64,000 nt of DNA from Paraburkholderia fungorum (GCF_900099835.1 NZ_FNKP01000002.1:186001-250000); one strand, 5' to 3'. Numbered from the stretch's first letter, positions 18,547-27,437 are shown. Program-made: numbers and translations. The notes: generated from the letters alone by a model not told the origin.

Positions 18547-19629
18547 ATGATTATCAATTTCTCTCGATATCTCGCGCGACTGTGCGCGGCTGCTTCGGCG
18601 AGCAGCGCGATGCTGCTGTCGTTCGCGCAGCCTGCACTTGCGGTGCATGCGTACGAGCCGCATCTGAAGCCGGTGGCGACGATCGCGGACACGCGCTTCA
18701 CGCTCGACACGCCGCAAGGGCACGCCGAATTTCCGTTGTATCTGTCGAAAGACTGGAGCGTCGCGCAGCCGCAGATCACGCGCGCGGTGATCGTGATTCA
18801 CGGCAAGTTGCGCAATGCGGACGTGTATTTCCGCACCGCGCAGAAGGCCCGCGACGCGGCGCATGCGGACCCCGACGCGACGTTGCTGATCGCGCCGCAA
18901 TTTCTCGCCACGCTCGATCTGCGCATTCACGACGAGCCCGCCGATCTGCTGCGCTGGAGCGGCAACGGCTGGATGGGCGGCGAAGCGGCGCAAGCGCCTG
19001 TGTCGATCAGTTCGTACGACGTGCTCGACGCGATCGTCACGCGTCTCGCCGATCGGAAGCTGTTCCCGAATCTGCGGCACGTCGTGTTCGCCGGACACTC
19101 GGGCGGCGCGCAGGTCGTGCAGCGCTACGCGGTCGCCGCACGCAACATCGCCGCGCTGACCGATGAGGGCATCGACGTGCGTTATGTGGTGGCGAGCCCG
19201 TCCACGTATGCGTATTTCGATGCGCAGCGGCCCAACGCGCAAGGCGTCGCCGCGCCGTTCGATGCAGCACAGTGCCCCGATTTCAATCAATGGAAATACG
19301 GCATGGACCAGCGGCCGCCTTATCTCGACGACCGCTCGCCTGCGCAACTCGAAGCGGCCTATGCCGCGCGCCGGATCGATTATCTGGTCGGCGGCGACGA
19401 TGACGATCCGCAGCAAAGCGCGCTCGATAAAACCTGTGCCGCCGAGGCGCAAGGGCCGCAGCGCGTCGCGCGTGCCGAAGCGTATTACCGTTATATCCGC
19501 GCGCGTCATACGGATCATCTGCAACAGAGTTTTCATATCGTGCCGGGCGTCGGCCACAACGGCGCGCGGATGCTGACGTCGGTCTGCGCGCTCGCGGCGA
19601 TGTTCGATACCCAAGGATGCGAGCCATGA
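18547..19629 (+). CDS. Exported alpha/beta hydrolase
   Basis: Secreted or periplasmic alpha/beta-fold hydrolase of 360 residues. The signal peptide ends near residue 32 (PALA). The nucleophile elbow is GHSGGAQVV (Ser185), an oxyanion-type motif IVIHGKLRNAD lies near residue 85, and the catalytic His is probably in GVGHNGARM near the C-terminus. CAGGAG lies 9 nt before the ATG. It is paralogous to the cytosolic hydrolase at 21036, sharing LRNAD, PQFLAT, WMGG, GHSGGAQVV and WKYG. The next gene, a transporter, overlaps by 4 nt. The substrate is unknown; an ester or amide is expected. Confidence 0.8.
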   Translation: MIINFSRYLARLCAAASASSAMLLSFAQPALAVHAYEPHLKPVATIADTRFTLDTPQGHAEFPLYLSKDWSVAQPQITRAVIVIHGKLRNADVYFRTAQKARDAAHADPDATLLIAPQFLATLDLRIHDEPADLLRWSGNGWMGGEAAQAPVSISSYDVLDAIVTRLADRKLFPNLRHVVFAGHSGGAQVVQRYAVAARNIAALTDEGIDVRYVVASPSTYAYFDAQRPNAQGVAAPFDAAQCPDFNQWKYGMDQRPPYLDDRSPAQLEAAYAARRIDYLVGGDDDDPQQSALDKTCAAEAQGPQRVARAEAYYRYIRARHTDHLQQSFHIVPGVGHNGARMLTSVCALAAMFDTQGCEP

Positions 19630-20987
19630 GCGAAGCGACTTTCCATCGACGCGAAGGCGCAAGCTCCGCCAACGACCACACGCCAAACGCTTTGAGTCCG
19701 GCGATGGTGCGGCGCGCGATCTTCGCGTCAGTGCTCGGCAACGGGCTCGAGTGGTTCGACTTTCTGATCTACGGCTACTTCGCGAAGATCATCGCGCAGG
19801 TGTTCTTTCCTGGCGGCAACGGCTTCGTGTCGATCATGCTGACGCTGGCCACGTTCGCGGTCGGCTTCATCGTGCGGCCGATCGGCGGCATTCTGCTCGG
19901 CATTTACGCGGATCGCGCCGGGCGTCGCAAGGCACTCTCGCTGCTGATCATCTCGATGGCCGCCAGCACGCTGCTGATGGGCCTCACGCCCGGTTACGCG
20001 CACATCGGTATCGCGGCGCCGTTGCTGGTAGTGCTCGCGCGGCTGCTGCAAGGGCTGTCGGTCGGCGGACAGTTCGCGACCGCGTCGGCGATGCTGGTCG
20101 AGTACGCCCCGCCGCACAAGAAGATGTTCTATGGCAGCTTCAACATGTCGGCGCAGGCGTTTGCGTTGCTGCTGTCGTCGGGCGTCGGCTACCTGCTGAC
20201 CACGCAATTGACGCATGAACAACTGGTGTCGTGGGGATGGCGTCTGCCGTTTCTGTTCGGCGCGCTGGCGGGGCCGTTCGGGTTTTATATCCGGCATCGC
20301 GTGGCGGAGTCGCCGGAATTCGAACGCCTGCGCGATAGCAAGGACAAGCCGCCGCGCGTCACCGTCCGGCAGTTTTTCCGCGACAACGGCGATGCGGCGA
20401 TCTGCGCGATGGGCGTGATCATCGTCGGCGCGGCGACGAATTACGTGTGGCACTCGTATCTGTCGGTGTATGTCGAGCGGCAATTGCATTTGCCGTTATC
20501 CACCGCGCTGCTCGGCGCGTTCGTGTCGGGCGTGCTGAATCTGTTCCTGTTCCCGCTGTCGGGCAAGCTTGCCGACCGCTACGGCGCTTACCGTCTGTTC
20601 TATCCAATCGTGATTGCGTGGATGGTCTGCGTGTATCCGCTGTATCAGTTCGTCGTGACGAATCCGACGCCGGGGCATCTGTTCATCGCGCAACTCGTCG
20701 CCACAGTGTTTCTCGCGGCGATGTCCGGCTCGCATCCCGGCATGCTCGCGACGCTGTTCCCGGTGCGCAGCCGCTCGGCGGGCGTGGCGCTGTCGTACAA
20801 CATCGCGGTGACGCTGTTCGGCGGCATGGCGCCGCTCACCATCACCGGTCTGACGCGCGTGACCGGCAGCAGTCTCACGCCCGCGTTCTACCTGATTTTT
20901 GCCGGCTTCGTTTCGCTTGCGATGGTGTACTTCACGCGCTCGGGACGCGAGCCGCGCGGCACGGCGGCGCGACCCGCCGCTCATTAG
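19626..20987 (+). CDS. MFS transporter, metabolite:H+ symporter (MHS) type
   Basis: Inner-membrane importer of 453 residues with about 12 helices. The N-terminus GNGLEWFDFLIYGYFAKIIA and the loop motif GIYADRAGRRKAL mark the MHS group (citrate, proline, shikimate and aromatic-acid symporters). ATG at 19626 overlaps the hydrolase stop as ATGA and has AAGGA 8 nt upstream; an ATG 9 nt earlier is less favourable. Placed between an exported and a cytosolic hydrolase of one family, it probably imports a product or smaller ester made outside. The substrate is not determinable. Confidence 0.88.
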   Translation: MSEATFHRREGASSANDHTPNALSPAMVRRAIFASVLGNGLEWFDFLIYGYFAKIIAQVFFPGGNGFVSIMLTLATFAVGFIVRPIGGILLGIYADRAGRRKALSLLIISMAASTLLMGLTPGYAHIGIAAPLLVVLARLLQGLSVGGQFATASAMLVEYAPPHKKMFYGSFNMSAQAFALLLSSGVGYLLTTQLTHEQLVSWGWRLPFLFGALAGPFGFYIRHRVAESPEFERLRDSKDKPPRVTVRQFFRDNGDAAICAMGVIIVGAATNYVWHSYLSVYVERQLHLPLSTALLGAFVSGVLNLFLFPLSGKLADRYGAYRLFYPIVIAWMVCVYPLYQFVVTNPTPGHLFIAQLVATVFLAAMSGSHPGMLATLFPVRSRSAGVALSYNIAVTLFGGMAPLTITGLTRVTGSSLTPAFYLIFAGFVSLAMVYFTRSGREPRGTAARPAAH

Positions 20988-21035
20988 CACGGTGGCGCGC
21001 GGCGCCCCCTGGCAGATTAACCACGAGCTCATTGC

Positions 21036-22043
21036 ATGACCCAGCCTTTGATTACAGACGACGAGCGCGCGCCCAATGAACGTCCGGTGGCGGTCGTCGC
21101 GAACCGGCATCTGACTGTCACGACCGATGCGGGCAGCGGCACCGTGCCGGTGTTCGCGAACGGCGACTGGCTTCTCCCCGCGCGCGGCATCGAACGCGCG
21201 GTGATTCTGATTCACGGCCGCCTGCGCAATGCCGATACGTATTTCGACCTCGCACAGCGGGCCTGCGCGCTGGCGGGCGGCAGCGCCGCCGATACGCTGC
21301 TGATCGTGCCGCAGTTTCTCGCGACCGCCGATGTGGCCGCGCATGAGGTCCCGCCATCCACGTTGCATTGGGAGTGGACCAGCTGGATGGGCGGTGGCGA
21401 GGCCGAAGGTCCGGCGCCGCTCAGTTCGTTCGACGTGCTCGATGCCATCGTGCAGACGCTCGCTTCGGACGACCGCTTTGCATCGCTGACCGAGGTCGTG
21501 ATCGCGGGGCATTCGGGCGGCGCGCAGGTGGTGCATCGCTATGCGGTGGTGGCGCGCGAGCAGGCGTCGCTGGCCGCGCGGGGTGTCGGGTTGCGGTATG
21601 TGGTCGCGAATCCGTCGTCGTATGTGTATTTCGATGCAATGCGTCCGACGGCATCCGGCGAGTTCGCTGCGTTCGATGCGGCTCGGTGTCCGTCGTTCAA
21701 TCGCTGGAAATATGGGCTCGAAGATTTGCCCGCTTACACGCGTGGCGAAGATGGCGCGGCATCCGCCGACGGGCTCGAAGCACGCTATGCGCGCTCCGAT
21801 GTCACCGTGCTGCTGGGCGGCGCGGATTGCGATCCGCAGCATCCCGCGCTCGACCGCTCATGTGCGGCGATGACCCAAGGCACGAACCGGCTTGAGCGTG
21901 GGCTCGCGTACGCGCGGTATATGGCGTTGCGGCATCCGCAAGGATTGGCGACCCACCGGACGTTCGTGATCGATGGCGTCGGGCACGATGCGAACGGGAT
22001 GTTTGCTTCTGAGCAGGGGCTGGCGGCGGTATTTGGCGTCTGA
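21036..22043 (+). CDS. Cytosolic alpha/beta hydrolase, paralogue of the exported one
   Basis: Alpha/beta-fold hydrolase of 335 residues without a signal peptide. Nucleophile elbow GHSGGAQVV (Ser160), motif VILIHGRLRNAD near residue 60, and final His in GVGHDANGMF. It is collinear with the exported hydrolase at 18547 over its whole length but starts directly with a cytosolic N-terminus. The two copies flank the MHS transporter, suggesting stepwise hydrolysis on both sides of the membrane. It lies 48 bp after the transporter gene, probably in the same transcript. Confidence 0.8.
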   Translation: MTQPLITDDERAPNERPVAVVANRHLTVTTDAGSGTVPVFANGDWLLPARGIERAVILIHGRLRNADTYFDLAQRACALAGGSAADTLLIVPQFLATADVAAHEVPPSTLHWEWTSWMGGGEAEGPAPLSSFDVLDAIVQTLASDDRFASLTEVVIAGHSGGAQVVHRYAVVAREQASLAARGVGLRYVVANPSSYVYFDAMRPTASGEFAAFDAARCPSFNRWKYGLEDLPAYTRGEDGAASADGLEARYARSDVTVLLGGADCDPQHPALDRSCAAMTQGTNRLERGLAYARYMALRHPQGLATHRTFVIDGVGHDANGMFASEQGLAAVFGV

Positions 22044-22172
22044 CGGTGTTCGCGATGAGCCTTGGCGATCACGTCGGTCGGGCCAGCATGGGCACAAAGC
22101 CTGCTACCGCAGCAGTGACCACGCGGATCGATGTTGATGATCCGCACGCCACCGTCCGAGGAGCGTGTCGAC

Positions 22173-22613
22173 ATGAACAAAACCCGAATACTCGCCACCG
22201 CGCTTGCCGCTGCATCGCTAGGTGCGCTGTTGCCCTGCAGCGCACAGGCCGACGATGCCCCCAGCCCGTGCGCGTCGCTCAAACGAATCGTGGCGGCGGC
22301 GCCGGGCGGCCTGGCTTCAATGACACCCGAGGATGGCAAAGGCATCGCGCAACCCTACGGCGACGATGCCCAATGTGCTGCGAGCCCAGGCAGCTACCAG
22401 TGCACGTGGACGCCGCATCACGACGCCGGTTCGAATGCCGCCGCGTTGCAGGCGGTCGCAGCCGACATCGCGTCGTGTCTGCCCGAAGCGACTCACGATC
22501 AGAATTCACCGGGACGCCAGCACTTTTATGTCGGCGATAAAGGCAAGCGGACCGGCATCACGCTGACGCCCACGGGTTCGAACAAACTGCGGCTGGTGGT
22601 ATCGGGTCAGTGA
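22173..22613 (+). CDS. Small secreted protein of unknown function
   Basis: A 146-residue protein with a clear signal peptide (MNKTRILATALAAASLGALL, cleavage near AQA-D). The mature part is acidic and has four cysteines that could form two disulfides, ending in GITLTPTGSNKLRLVVSGQ. GAGGAGCG lies 8 nt before ATG 22173, which fixes the start; an upstream in-frame ATG at 22131 lacks such a site. I do not recognise the family. It may belong to the preceding operon or stand alone, 130 bp away. Confidence 0.6.
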   Translation: MNKTRILATALAAASLGALLPCSAQADDAPSPCASLKRIVAAAPGGLASMTPEDGKGIAQPYGDDAQCAASPGSYQCTWTPHHDAGSNAAALQAVAADIASCLPEATHDQNSPGRQHFYVGDKGKRTGITLTPTGSNKLRLVVSGQ

Positions 22614-22677
22614 CCGGCGGGCTAGTTAATGAGTAGCTGCGGTGTCCCGATAAATTGAAGTTGAACGGCGGCGACAG

Positions 22678-23280
22678 TCAGCTTGCCGACGGCCGCCATG
22701 TCCAGCCGCGCGACGAGCGCCGCAATTCGACCAGCGACAGCGGCGCGATTTCAATCCGCGCAAATATCTCGGGCGATGCCCCCAGCGCATGCACAATCGC
22801 GGCCCGCAGCAGCGGGGCATGCGTGACAGCAACGACATGGCGCGGATGGTTCGATGCGTGGTCCGCAGTCGTAGGGTTCAACGCGTCGAGCCACGCTCCC
22901 ACCCGCTTCACGAGCGCAGCGAACGACTCGCCTCCGGGCGGCGCGGCGTCGGGATCGCGTGTCCATGCGGCGAGTTCCTGGGGCGCTTCGTTGGCTATGT
23001 CGATGAGCCGCTGGCCACGCCATCTGCCGTAATTTATATCCGCCAGAGCTTCGTCGACCGTCGCGGCCAGTCCGAGTGCTGAGGCCGTTTCGCGCGCGCA
23101 AACCGCCGGGCTGACGAACGCGGCGGCATCGCCGGAAAAGGCCATACGCGCCCGCACAGCTTCCGTTTCGCCGATGCTACGGGCGTCGAGCGCGTCGTCG
23201 TCGATGGGAAAGCGGCCTGCGCGCTGCGCGGCCGTCGACGCGTGGCTGACCAGTAACAGTCGTAGGTCCATTCTTTTCAT
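22678..23280 (-). CDS. Histidine-phosphatase-superfamily protein beside cbtBA, with altered active-site arginines
   Basis: A 200-residue protein of the histidine phosphatase (phosphoglycerate mutase-like) fold, placed where CobC-type alpha-ribazole phosphatases would be expected next to cobalt genes. The N-terminal RHG motif is changed to SHA (LLLVSHAST), and the second pocket arginine in the SPxxRAxxTA motif is Cys (SPAVCARETA). Both histidines, His in SHA and His in VAVTHAPLLR, are kept, as is INYGRWRG. Loss of both phosphate-binding arginines argues for reduced or changed activity. It is divergent from the riboswitch-controlled cbtBA genes. A second ATG at 23271 is possible. Confidence 0.7.
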   Translation of the reverse strand: MKRMDLRLLLVSHASTAAQRAGRFPIDDDALDARSIGETEAVRARMAFSGDAAAFVSPAVCARETASALGLAATVDEALADINYGRWRGQRLIDIANEAPQELAAWTRDPDAAPPGGESFAALVKRVGAWLDALNPTTADHASNHPRHVVAVTHAPLLRAAIVHALGASPEIFARIEIAPLSLVELRRSSRGWTWRPSAS

Positions 23281-23365
23281 TTCCGTTCAAACGATGCCGA
23301 AACGCGGCGCGGACGGCACGTCCAGGGTCGCGGAGGCCCGAGTTTAGCGCGTAGAATAGCGGGAC

Positions 23366-23452
23366 TGCGAAGCACGGAAGCCGGTGAGAGCCCGGCGCGG
23401 TCGCGCCACTGTAATCGGCATCGCAAGCCGAAAGCCAGACCTGAGCTTCGCA
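23366..23452 (+). ncRNA. Cobalamin riboswitch upstream of cbtB
   Basis: The segment GAAGCCGGTGAGAGCCCGGC followed by GCGGTCGCGCCACTGTAAT matches the conserved core of cobalamin riboswitches (B12 box), with AGCCAGACCTG further on. The outer helix closes between TGCGAAGC (23366-23373) and GCTTCGCA (23445-23452), a perfect 8-bp pairing. It is a compact version. Downstream, GGGG (near 23477) and CCCC (near 23487) could pair just before the CAGGAG ribosome site of cbtB, giving translational control. Family knowledge: such switches turn off cobalt or cobalamin uptake genes when the cofactor is plentiful. Confidence 0.93.
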
Positions 23453-23504
23453 CCATTCCTTTGCAATCGACTTTCGGGGCGCGCTACCCCCAGGAGATGT
23501 CACT

Positions 23505-23726
23505 ATGAACGACACCGTTTTCAATTCCGCGACCCAGCCCGTTGCGCAACCCACGCCTATCCCGTTGCGTGAGTTGCTGCCTTGGGTCGTATTCGGCGGC
23601 TTGCTGTTATTGCTCGCGATTTACTTCGTTGGTGCAGAAGAAGGTGCCACGTCGCTGGTGCCCGGCATGTACGTGCATGAATTCGTGCACGACGGTCGCC
23701 ATCTGCTCGGCTTTCCCTGCCACTAA
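23505..23726 (+). CDS. cbtB: Cobalt transporter subunit CbtB
   Basis: A 73-residue membrane protein with one helix (about residues 25-42) and the His/Cys-rich C-terminal metal motif HEFVHDGRHLLGFPCH typical of CbtB. It is thought to bind or pass cobalt to CbtA. CAGGAG lies 8 nt before the ATG, directly downstream of the riboswitch, and cbtA follows after 11 bp. Confidence 0.95.
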   Translation: MNDTVFNSATQPVAQPTPIPLRELLPWVVFGGLLLLLAIYFVGAEEGATSLVPGMYVHEFVHDGRHLLGFPCH

Positions 23727-23737
23727 CGGAGCCGGAC

Positions 23738-24478
23738 ATGGTTGGTAAATTGTTGGTACGCGGGATGCTCGCCGGCATCGCCGCGGGACTGCTCACGTTC
23801 GGCTTCGCGCGACTGGTAGGCGAGCCGCAGGTCGATCAGGCCATTTCGTTCGAAGAAAAGGCAGACGCCGCCAAAGGCGAAGCGCCCGAGCCTGAACTCG
23901 TGAGCCGCGAGACCCAGGCGGGCCTCGGATTGCTGACCGGCGTGGTGACGTTCGGCGCGGCGGTCGGCGGTCTGTTCTCGCTGGTGTTCGCGTATGCGTA
24001 CGGACGTGTCGGCGTGCTGGGCGTGCGCGCGTTGTCCGCGTGGCTCGCGCTGGCGGCGTTCATTGCGCTGGTGATCGTACCCAATATCAAGTACCCGGCT
24101 AATCCGCCATCGGTAGGCGACCCCGAGACGATCGGGATGCGCACGGGCCTGTTCTTTCTGATGATCGCGATCTCGATCGCCGCGATGGTGTTCTCGCTGA
24201 AGGTGCGACGCCGCGCGGTGCTGAAGCTGGGCGCGTGGAACGGCTCGATTGTCGCGGGACTGGTGTTTATCGTGATCATCGCGGCAGTGCAACTGTCGAT
24301 GCCGGTCATCAACGAAGTGCCGGCGGCTTTCCCGGCGGTGCTGCTGTGGAAGTTCCGGGTGGCCGCGATCGGCATGCAGGTCATCATGTGGACGACGATC
24401 GGGCTGCTGTTCGGCGCGCTGGTCGAGCGCAGCGATTTCGCACGGCTGAATGTGCGTGGCGTGGCGAAGTCGGCTTGA
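23738..24478 (+). CDS. cbtA: Predicted cobalt transporter CbtA
   Basis: Inner-membrane protein of 246 residues with five hydrophobic segments, of the CbtA family found next to cbtB under B12 riboswitches. The opening LLVRGMLAGIAAGLLTFGFARLVGEP, with an acidic loop (EKADAAKGEAPEPE) after it, is characteristic. The role in cobalt uptake is a family prediction from riboswitch linkage. Confidence 0.94.
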   Translation: MVGKLLVRGMLAGIAAGLLTFGFARLVGEPQVDQAISFEEKADAAKGEAPEPELVSRETQAGLGLLTGVVTFGAAVGGLFSLVFAYAYGRVGVLGVRALSAWLALAAFIALVIVPNIKYPANPPSVGDPETIGMRTGLFFLMIAISIAAMVFSLKVRRRAVLKLGAWNGSIVAGLVFIVIIAAVQLSMPVINEVPAAFPAVLLWKFRVAAIGMQVIMWTTIGLLFGALVERSDFARLNVRGVAKSA

Positions 24479-24709
24479 GGCTGGCCTGGCACTGGGGCGC
24501 TTGTCGGTACTTCTGGCGCTCCGGTGCTTACGGCGCGACTGTGTAAGCGGTCGCGCCAGGTGCGCAAGGCTCGACTCTGGTTTGGTATCAAGGACTTGGC
24601 CCGGTTGTGGATAGGTTATCCACAGGCTTGCGAACATTTTCTGTGGACAAGTTCGCCGGGTTTCTCGTGTTGGCCGGTAGCTGTTCCTGTATTCGTCTCC
24701 GTAGTTGCC

Positions 24710-24748
24710 GCGAGTTGCCGCGATAAGCACGCAGACGCGGCAACTCGC
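24710..24748. terminator. Bidirectional terminator-like hairpin between cbtA and FUSC gene
   Basis: GCGAGTTGCCGCG (24710-24722) and CGCGGCAACTCGC (24736-24748) form a perfect 13-bp stem with a 13-nt loop. It lies between two convergent genes, 8 bp past the FUSC stop. There is no T-run on either strand, so Rho-assisted ending or 3'-end protection is also possible. The rest of the gap (24479-24709) has no gene. Confidence 0.6.
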
Positions 24749-24755
24749 CCTCGTC

Positions 24756-26714
24756 TCACACCCCTTTTCCCCGCAACGCCCAGTTGAACATGCGTCGCGC
24801 TTTCCCGGTAGGCTGCGTCAACCGGTCGAACAGTTGCGCGACCGCGCCATCCAGTTGAGCCAGCGCCGGTGATTTTGCCGGATCGACCTCGATCCCCACT
24901 GCAGCCGACGCACGCTCGTTCGTTGCATCACGCGCCGAACCGCTCGGCTGTCCGTTGTATCGGGCGATCAGCGAGTCCAGTCGCGCCACGATCGATTCGA
25001 CATGGGCCGCGCTGATATCCGCCGCATTGAGCGCCGCCGCTTCCTCGTTAGACGGCATCCCGCGCCGCGCCGGATCGCTCAACACCCGCGCCCAATGCAG
25101 GCAGCACAGCAGCGAACCCGTGGCTAGTTCGACATCGGGATTCCACGTCACTACACGCTGGGTTTGCAGCGGCTTTAATGCAATCCGAAGATCGTGCCAG
25201 CCACGATCCAGCCGGCGCATGGCAGCACGCGTTTCAGACGCGCTCACGCTAGCAGCACCAGCACCAGCACCAGCACCAGCACCCGCACCCGCACCCGCCG
25301 CAAGCCGGACCACCTCGCGCAGCGCTCCGAGCACAGCGCCCAGCCGAACCTCGACATGACGGGTGGCCGAAAGCGGCATCATCAGAATGGCGACGGCGAA
25401 CGACACGATGCAGCCCACCAGCACTTCCTCGATCCGCAATTCGACCAGCGGTCCCATGGCGAAACCCAGTTCGCCGTAGACCAACCCCACGAGCACGGTA
25501 ATGAAGAACACCCCCGGCGCGTAAGCGCTGAGGATGAAGTACGCCCAACCGAACACGCAGAGCACCATCGCAGCTACTAATAGTGTCGGCGAGTCGTGCA
25601 GCGGCGCGACCAGCATGACGCTGACCAGCGCGCCAGCCAGCGTGCCGACCAGACGCTGCGCGCCGCGATAGACCGTATCGGCGCGAGATCGCGTACCGAG
25701 AAACACGACGAATGTCGTGATGACGGCCCAGAACCAGCGCTCGGGGGAGAGCGAATGGCCGATCAGCATCGCCAGAAACGCCGCAGTCGTGGCGCGTGTG
25801 GCAGGCAACCAGCAGAGTTTGGCGCGCATGTCGGCGAGGCGTCGGGAGAACGGCGAAGCGATCGCGTTGTTGCTGGCCGGCACAAACGAAGCGTGCCGAT
25901 GCGTCAGTTCCCTGAGCCGCGTCATCGCGTGACGAAGCATGTCGGCTGTGGTCGGGGCGTTGTGCCCGGCGGCGTGGCTCGACGCGAAGGCATGCTGCCC
26001 GGCCGCCACTTCGACTTCGACAATCCGCTCGCGAACCGTGCCCGCGTCGGATGGGTTGAGCAACGCGAGCTGCTCCTCCAGCGACAGCGCGGCTTCGTTC
26101 AACGCGGAGAGATTGGCGGCGGCTGGCGTATGGAGCACACGCGACGCACGCAGCGTCAGCGTGTGAATGGCGAGCCGGAACGTGGCAGCAGGACGCAGCG
26201 GCAAGACCACGCGGCCGATCAGCGCGACCATCAACGGGCCGAAGGCGGAAAACATCAGCGATTGCGTGAGATGCGCGATCGACGGATGCAGATACAGGCC
26301 GAGGTAGAAACACACGACGCCCAGCATCGCGCAACCCAGCGCACGCGGGCCGCAGGCCTGGCAAAGCATGCCGATGAACATCACGAGCAGAAAGCCCGCA
26401 TCGGCGGCCAACGGGTAGCGACTCAGCACGGCCGCGACGGCGAAGCACGCGCAAGCGCACAGATAGAGGTAGGTGAGTGTGGCGAACCAGGCGGAGCGCC
26501 GGGCGTCGCGCAGGAACAGCGGCGCGACCATCGCGAACAGGACGCCGGGCGCAGCGAGGATGACGGGTTGGCGATGGGCGACGGTCCACGCGATGCTCGC
26601 CACGCCAGTCAGCAGGCAGGCAAGCGCGACGCGCAGCGCGGTGTGGAGGCGCACGAGTCCGGGGTCCGCGGCTAGCAGACGGTCGGCGACGCGCGAAAAC
26701 GCGGCAGCAATCAT
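24756..26714 (-). CDS. FUSC-family membrane protein (second copy, stand-alone)
   Basis: Inner-membrane protein of 652 residues with the FUSC/YccS plan: an N-terminal helix cluster from residue 25 (LHTALRVALACLLTGVASIA), a central soluble region, and a second helix cluster beginning PATRATTAAFLAMLIGHSL with PERWFWAVITTF. ATG 26714 was chosen because the hydrophobic family start follows; the open frame upstream to 27035 reads like non-coding sequence. Residues about 472-486 are a Gly-Ala repeat made by a hexamer DNA repeat. Unlike the FUSC protein at 9952, it has no adaptor, DUF1656 or channel partner nearby. Confidence 0.85.
   Translation of the reverse strand: MIAAAFSRVADRLLAADPGLVRLHTALRVALACLLTGVASIAWTVAHRQPVILAAPGVLFAMVAPLFLRDARRSAWFATLTYLYLCACACFAVAAVLSRYPLAADAGFLLVMFIGMLCQACGPRALGCAMLGVVCFYLGLYLHPSIAHLTQSLMFSAFGPLMVALIGRVVLPLRPAATFRLAIHTLTLRASRVLHTPAAANLSALNEAALSLEEQLALLNPSDAGTVRERIVEVEVAAGQHAFASSHAAGHNAPTTADMLRHAMTRLRELTHRHASFVPASNNAIASPFSRRLADMRAKLCWLPATRATTAAFLAMLIGHSLSPERWFWAVITTFVVFLGTRSRADTVYRGAQRLVGTLAGALVSVMLVAPLHDSPTLLVAAMVLCVFGWAYFILSAYAPGVFFITVLVGLVYGELGFAMGPLVELRIEEVLVGCIVSFAVAILMMPLSATRHVEVRLGAVLGALREVVRLAAGAGAGAGAGAGAGAASVSASETRAAMRRLDRGWHDLRIALKPLQTQRVVTWNPDVELATGSLLCCLHWARVLSDPARRGMPSNEEAAALNAADISAAHVESIVARLDSLIARYNGQPSGSARDATNERASAAVGIEVDPAKSPALAQLDGAVAQLFDRLTQPTGKARRMFNWALRGKGV
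25255..25296. repeat. Hexamer microsatellite within the FUSC gene
   Basis: Seven consecutive copies of GCACCA or GCACCC (four then three). On the coding strand this gives an alternating Gly-Ala stretch in the soluble C-terminal part. Copy changes keep the frame, so this is a possible length-variable linker. Confidence 0.85.
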
Positions 26715-27326
26715 GATCGATGATGTCCAGGCTAAGTGGCCGCCATCGGCTTTTGGCCGATCGCGGCAGGGCGGATCACGCGGGACCCGCCACCTTTGTA
26801 TCGCCGGATTGGACCCTCGTGCCGGGATCACCGGCTGAAAGCCCCGTCCGACGACGGGCGATAACCTCGAACAAGCACGCCGGACGCGCTGCAAAGGGTG
26901 GGGCAGCACATCGGCAGGTTCGGGTTTTCCCGGATGATAGCTTGTCAAAATTGAGGCGGCGAATATTTGGGGACCGTGGTGCTCTTTGGCTCCTGGTTCG
27001 CGGCGCGCGGATTGGTTGCGGACTGCGGTGGACAAATAGCAGTTGCGTGTGGGAGCGGCGGCGATCTCTACACATATAGACGGCGCGAGCGCCCTGAGTT
27101 ACCTGCCATCGTTCGACCGGGCTCGTGACGAGGCTGACGTTCATTCTCGGTCGGCCACGTGTCCATGTCCCGATGCTCGGGATGTCGTTACGGATGTGCT
27201 GTCGTTTTAGGCACGCTATAACAGCGCATCTCAAATTGAGTCGGATGACTAACTAATTTGCAATTGGTGCGAAAGTGCCTATTTTTATAGCGCTCTTATT
27301 TTTTAGAAAATAATTGCACAAGAGGG
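26715..27326. other. Long intergenic region upstream of the rrn operon
   Basis: About 600 bp with no supportable gene between the divergently placed FUSC gene and the rrn promoter. Composition drops from GC-rich to strongly AT-rich from about 27230 onward (runs such as TATTTTTATAG and TTATTTTTTAG), which looks like an UP element and Fis-binding region just upstream of the rRNA promoter. Confidence 0.6.
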
Positions 27327-27355
27327 TTGACGGGGTTCGGTCTGATCGCCATAAT
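27327..27355 (+). promoter_or_regulatory. rrn P1 promoter
   Basis: TTGACG (27327-27332) and CATAAT (27350-27355) are separated by 17 bp, a near-consensus sigma-70 promoter, preceded by an AT-rich UP-like tract and followed by a leader of about 290 nt to the 16S gene. No second equally good promoter was seen. Confidence 0.8.
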
Positions 27356-27437
27356 CTCGTTTCTCTGCTGCAGACGCAGCGACGCAGAACGAAGCGGTGC
27401 CGGGTGGTTGAAGTGGGCGCAGTTTTGTGAGCGGATC

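Noticed and set aside
23345..23365. Possible second riboswitch or leader peptide before the cobalamin switch
   Set aside because: No further conserved core was seen; the bases only precede the closing helix.
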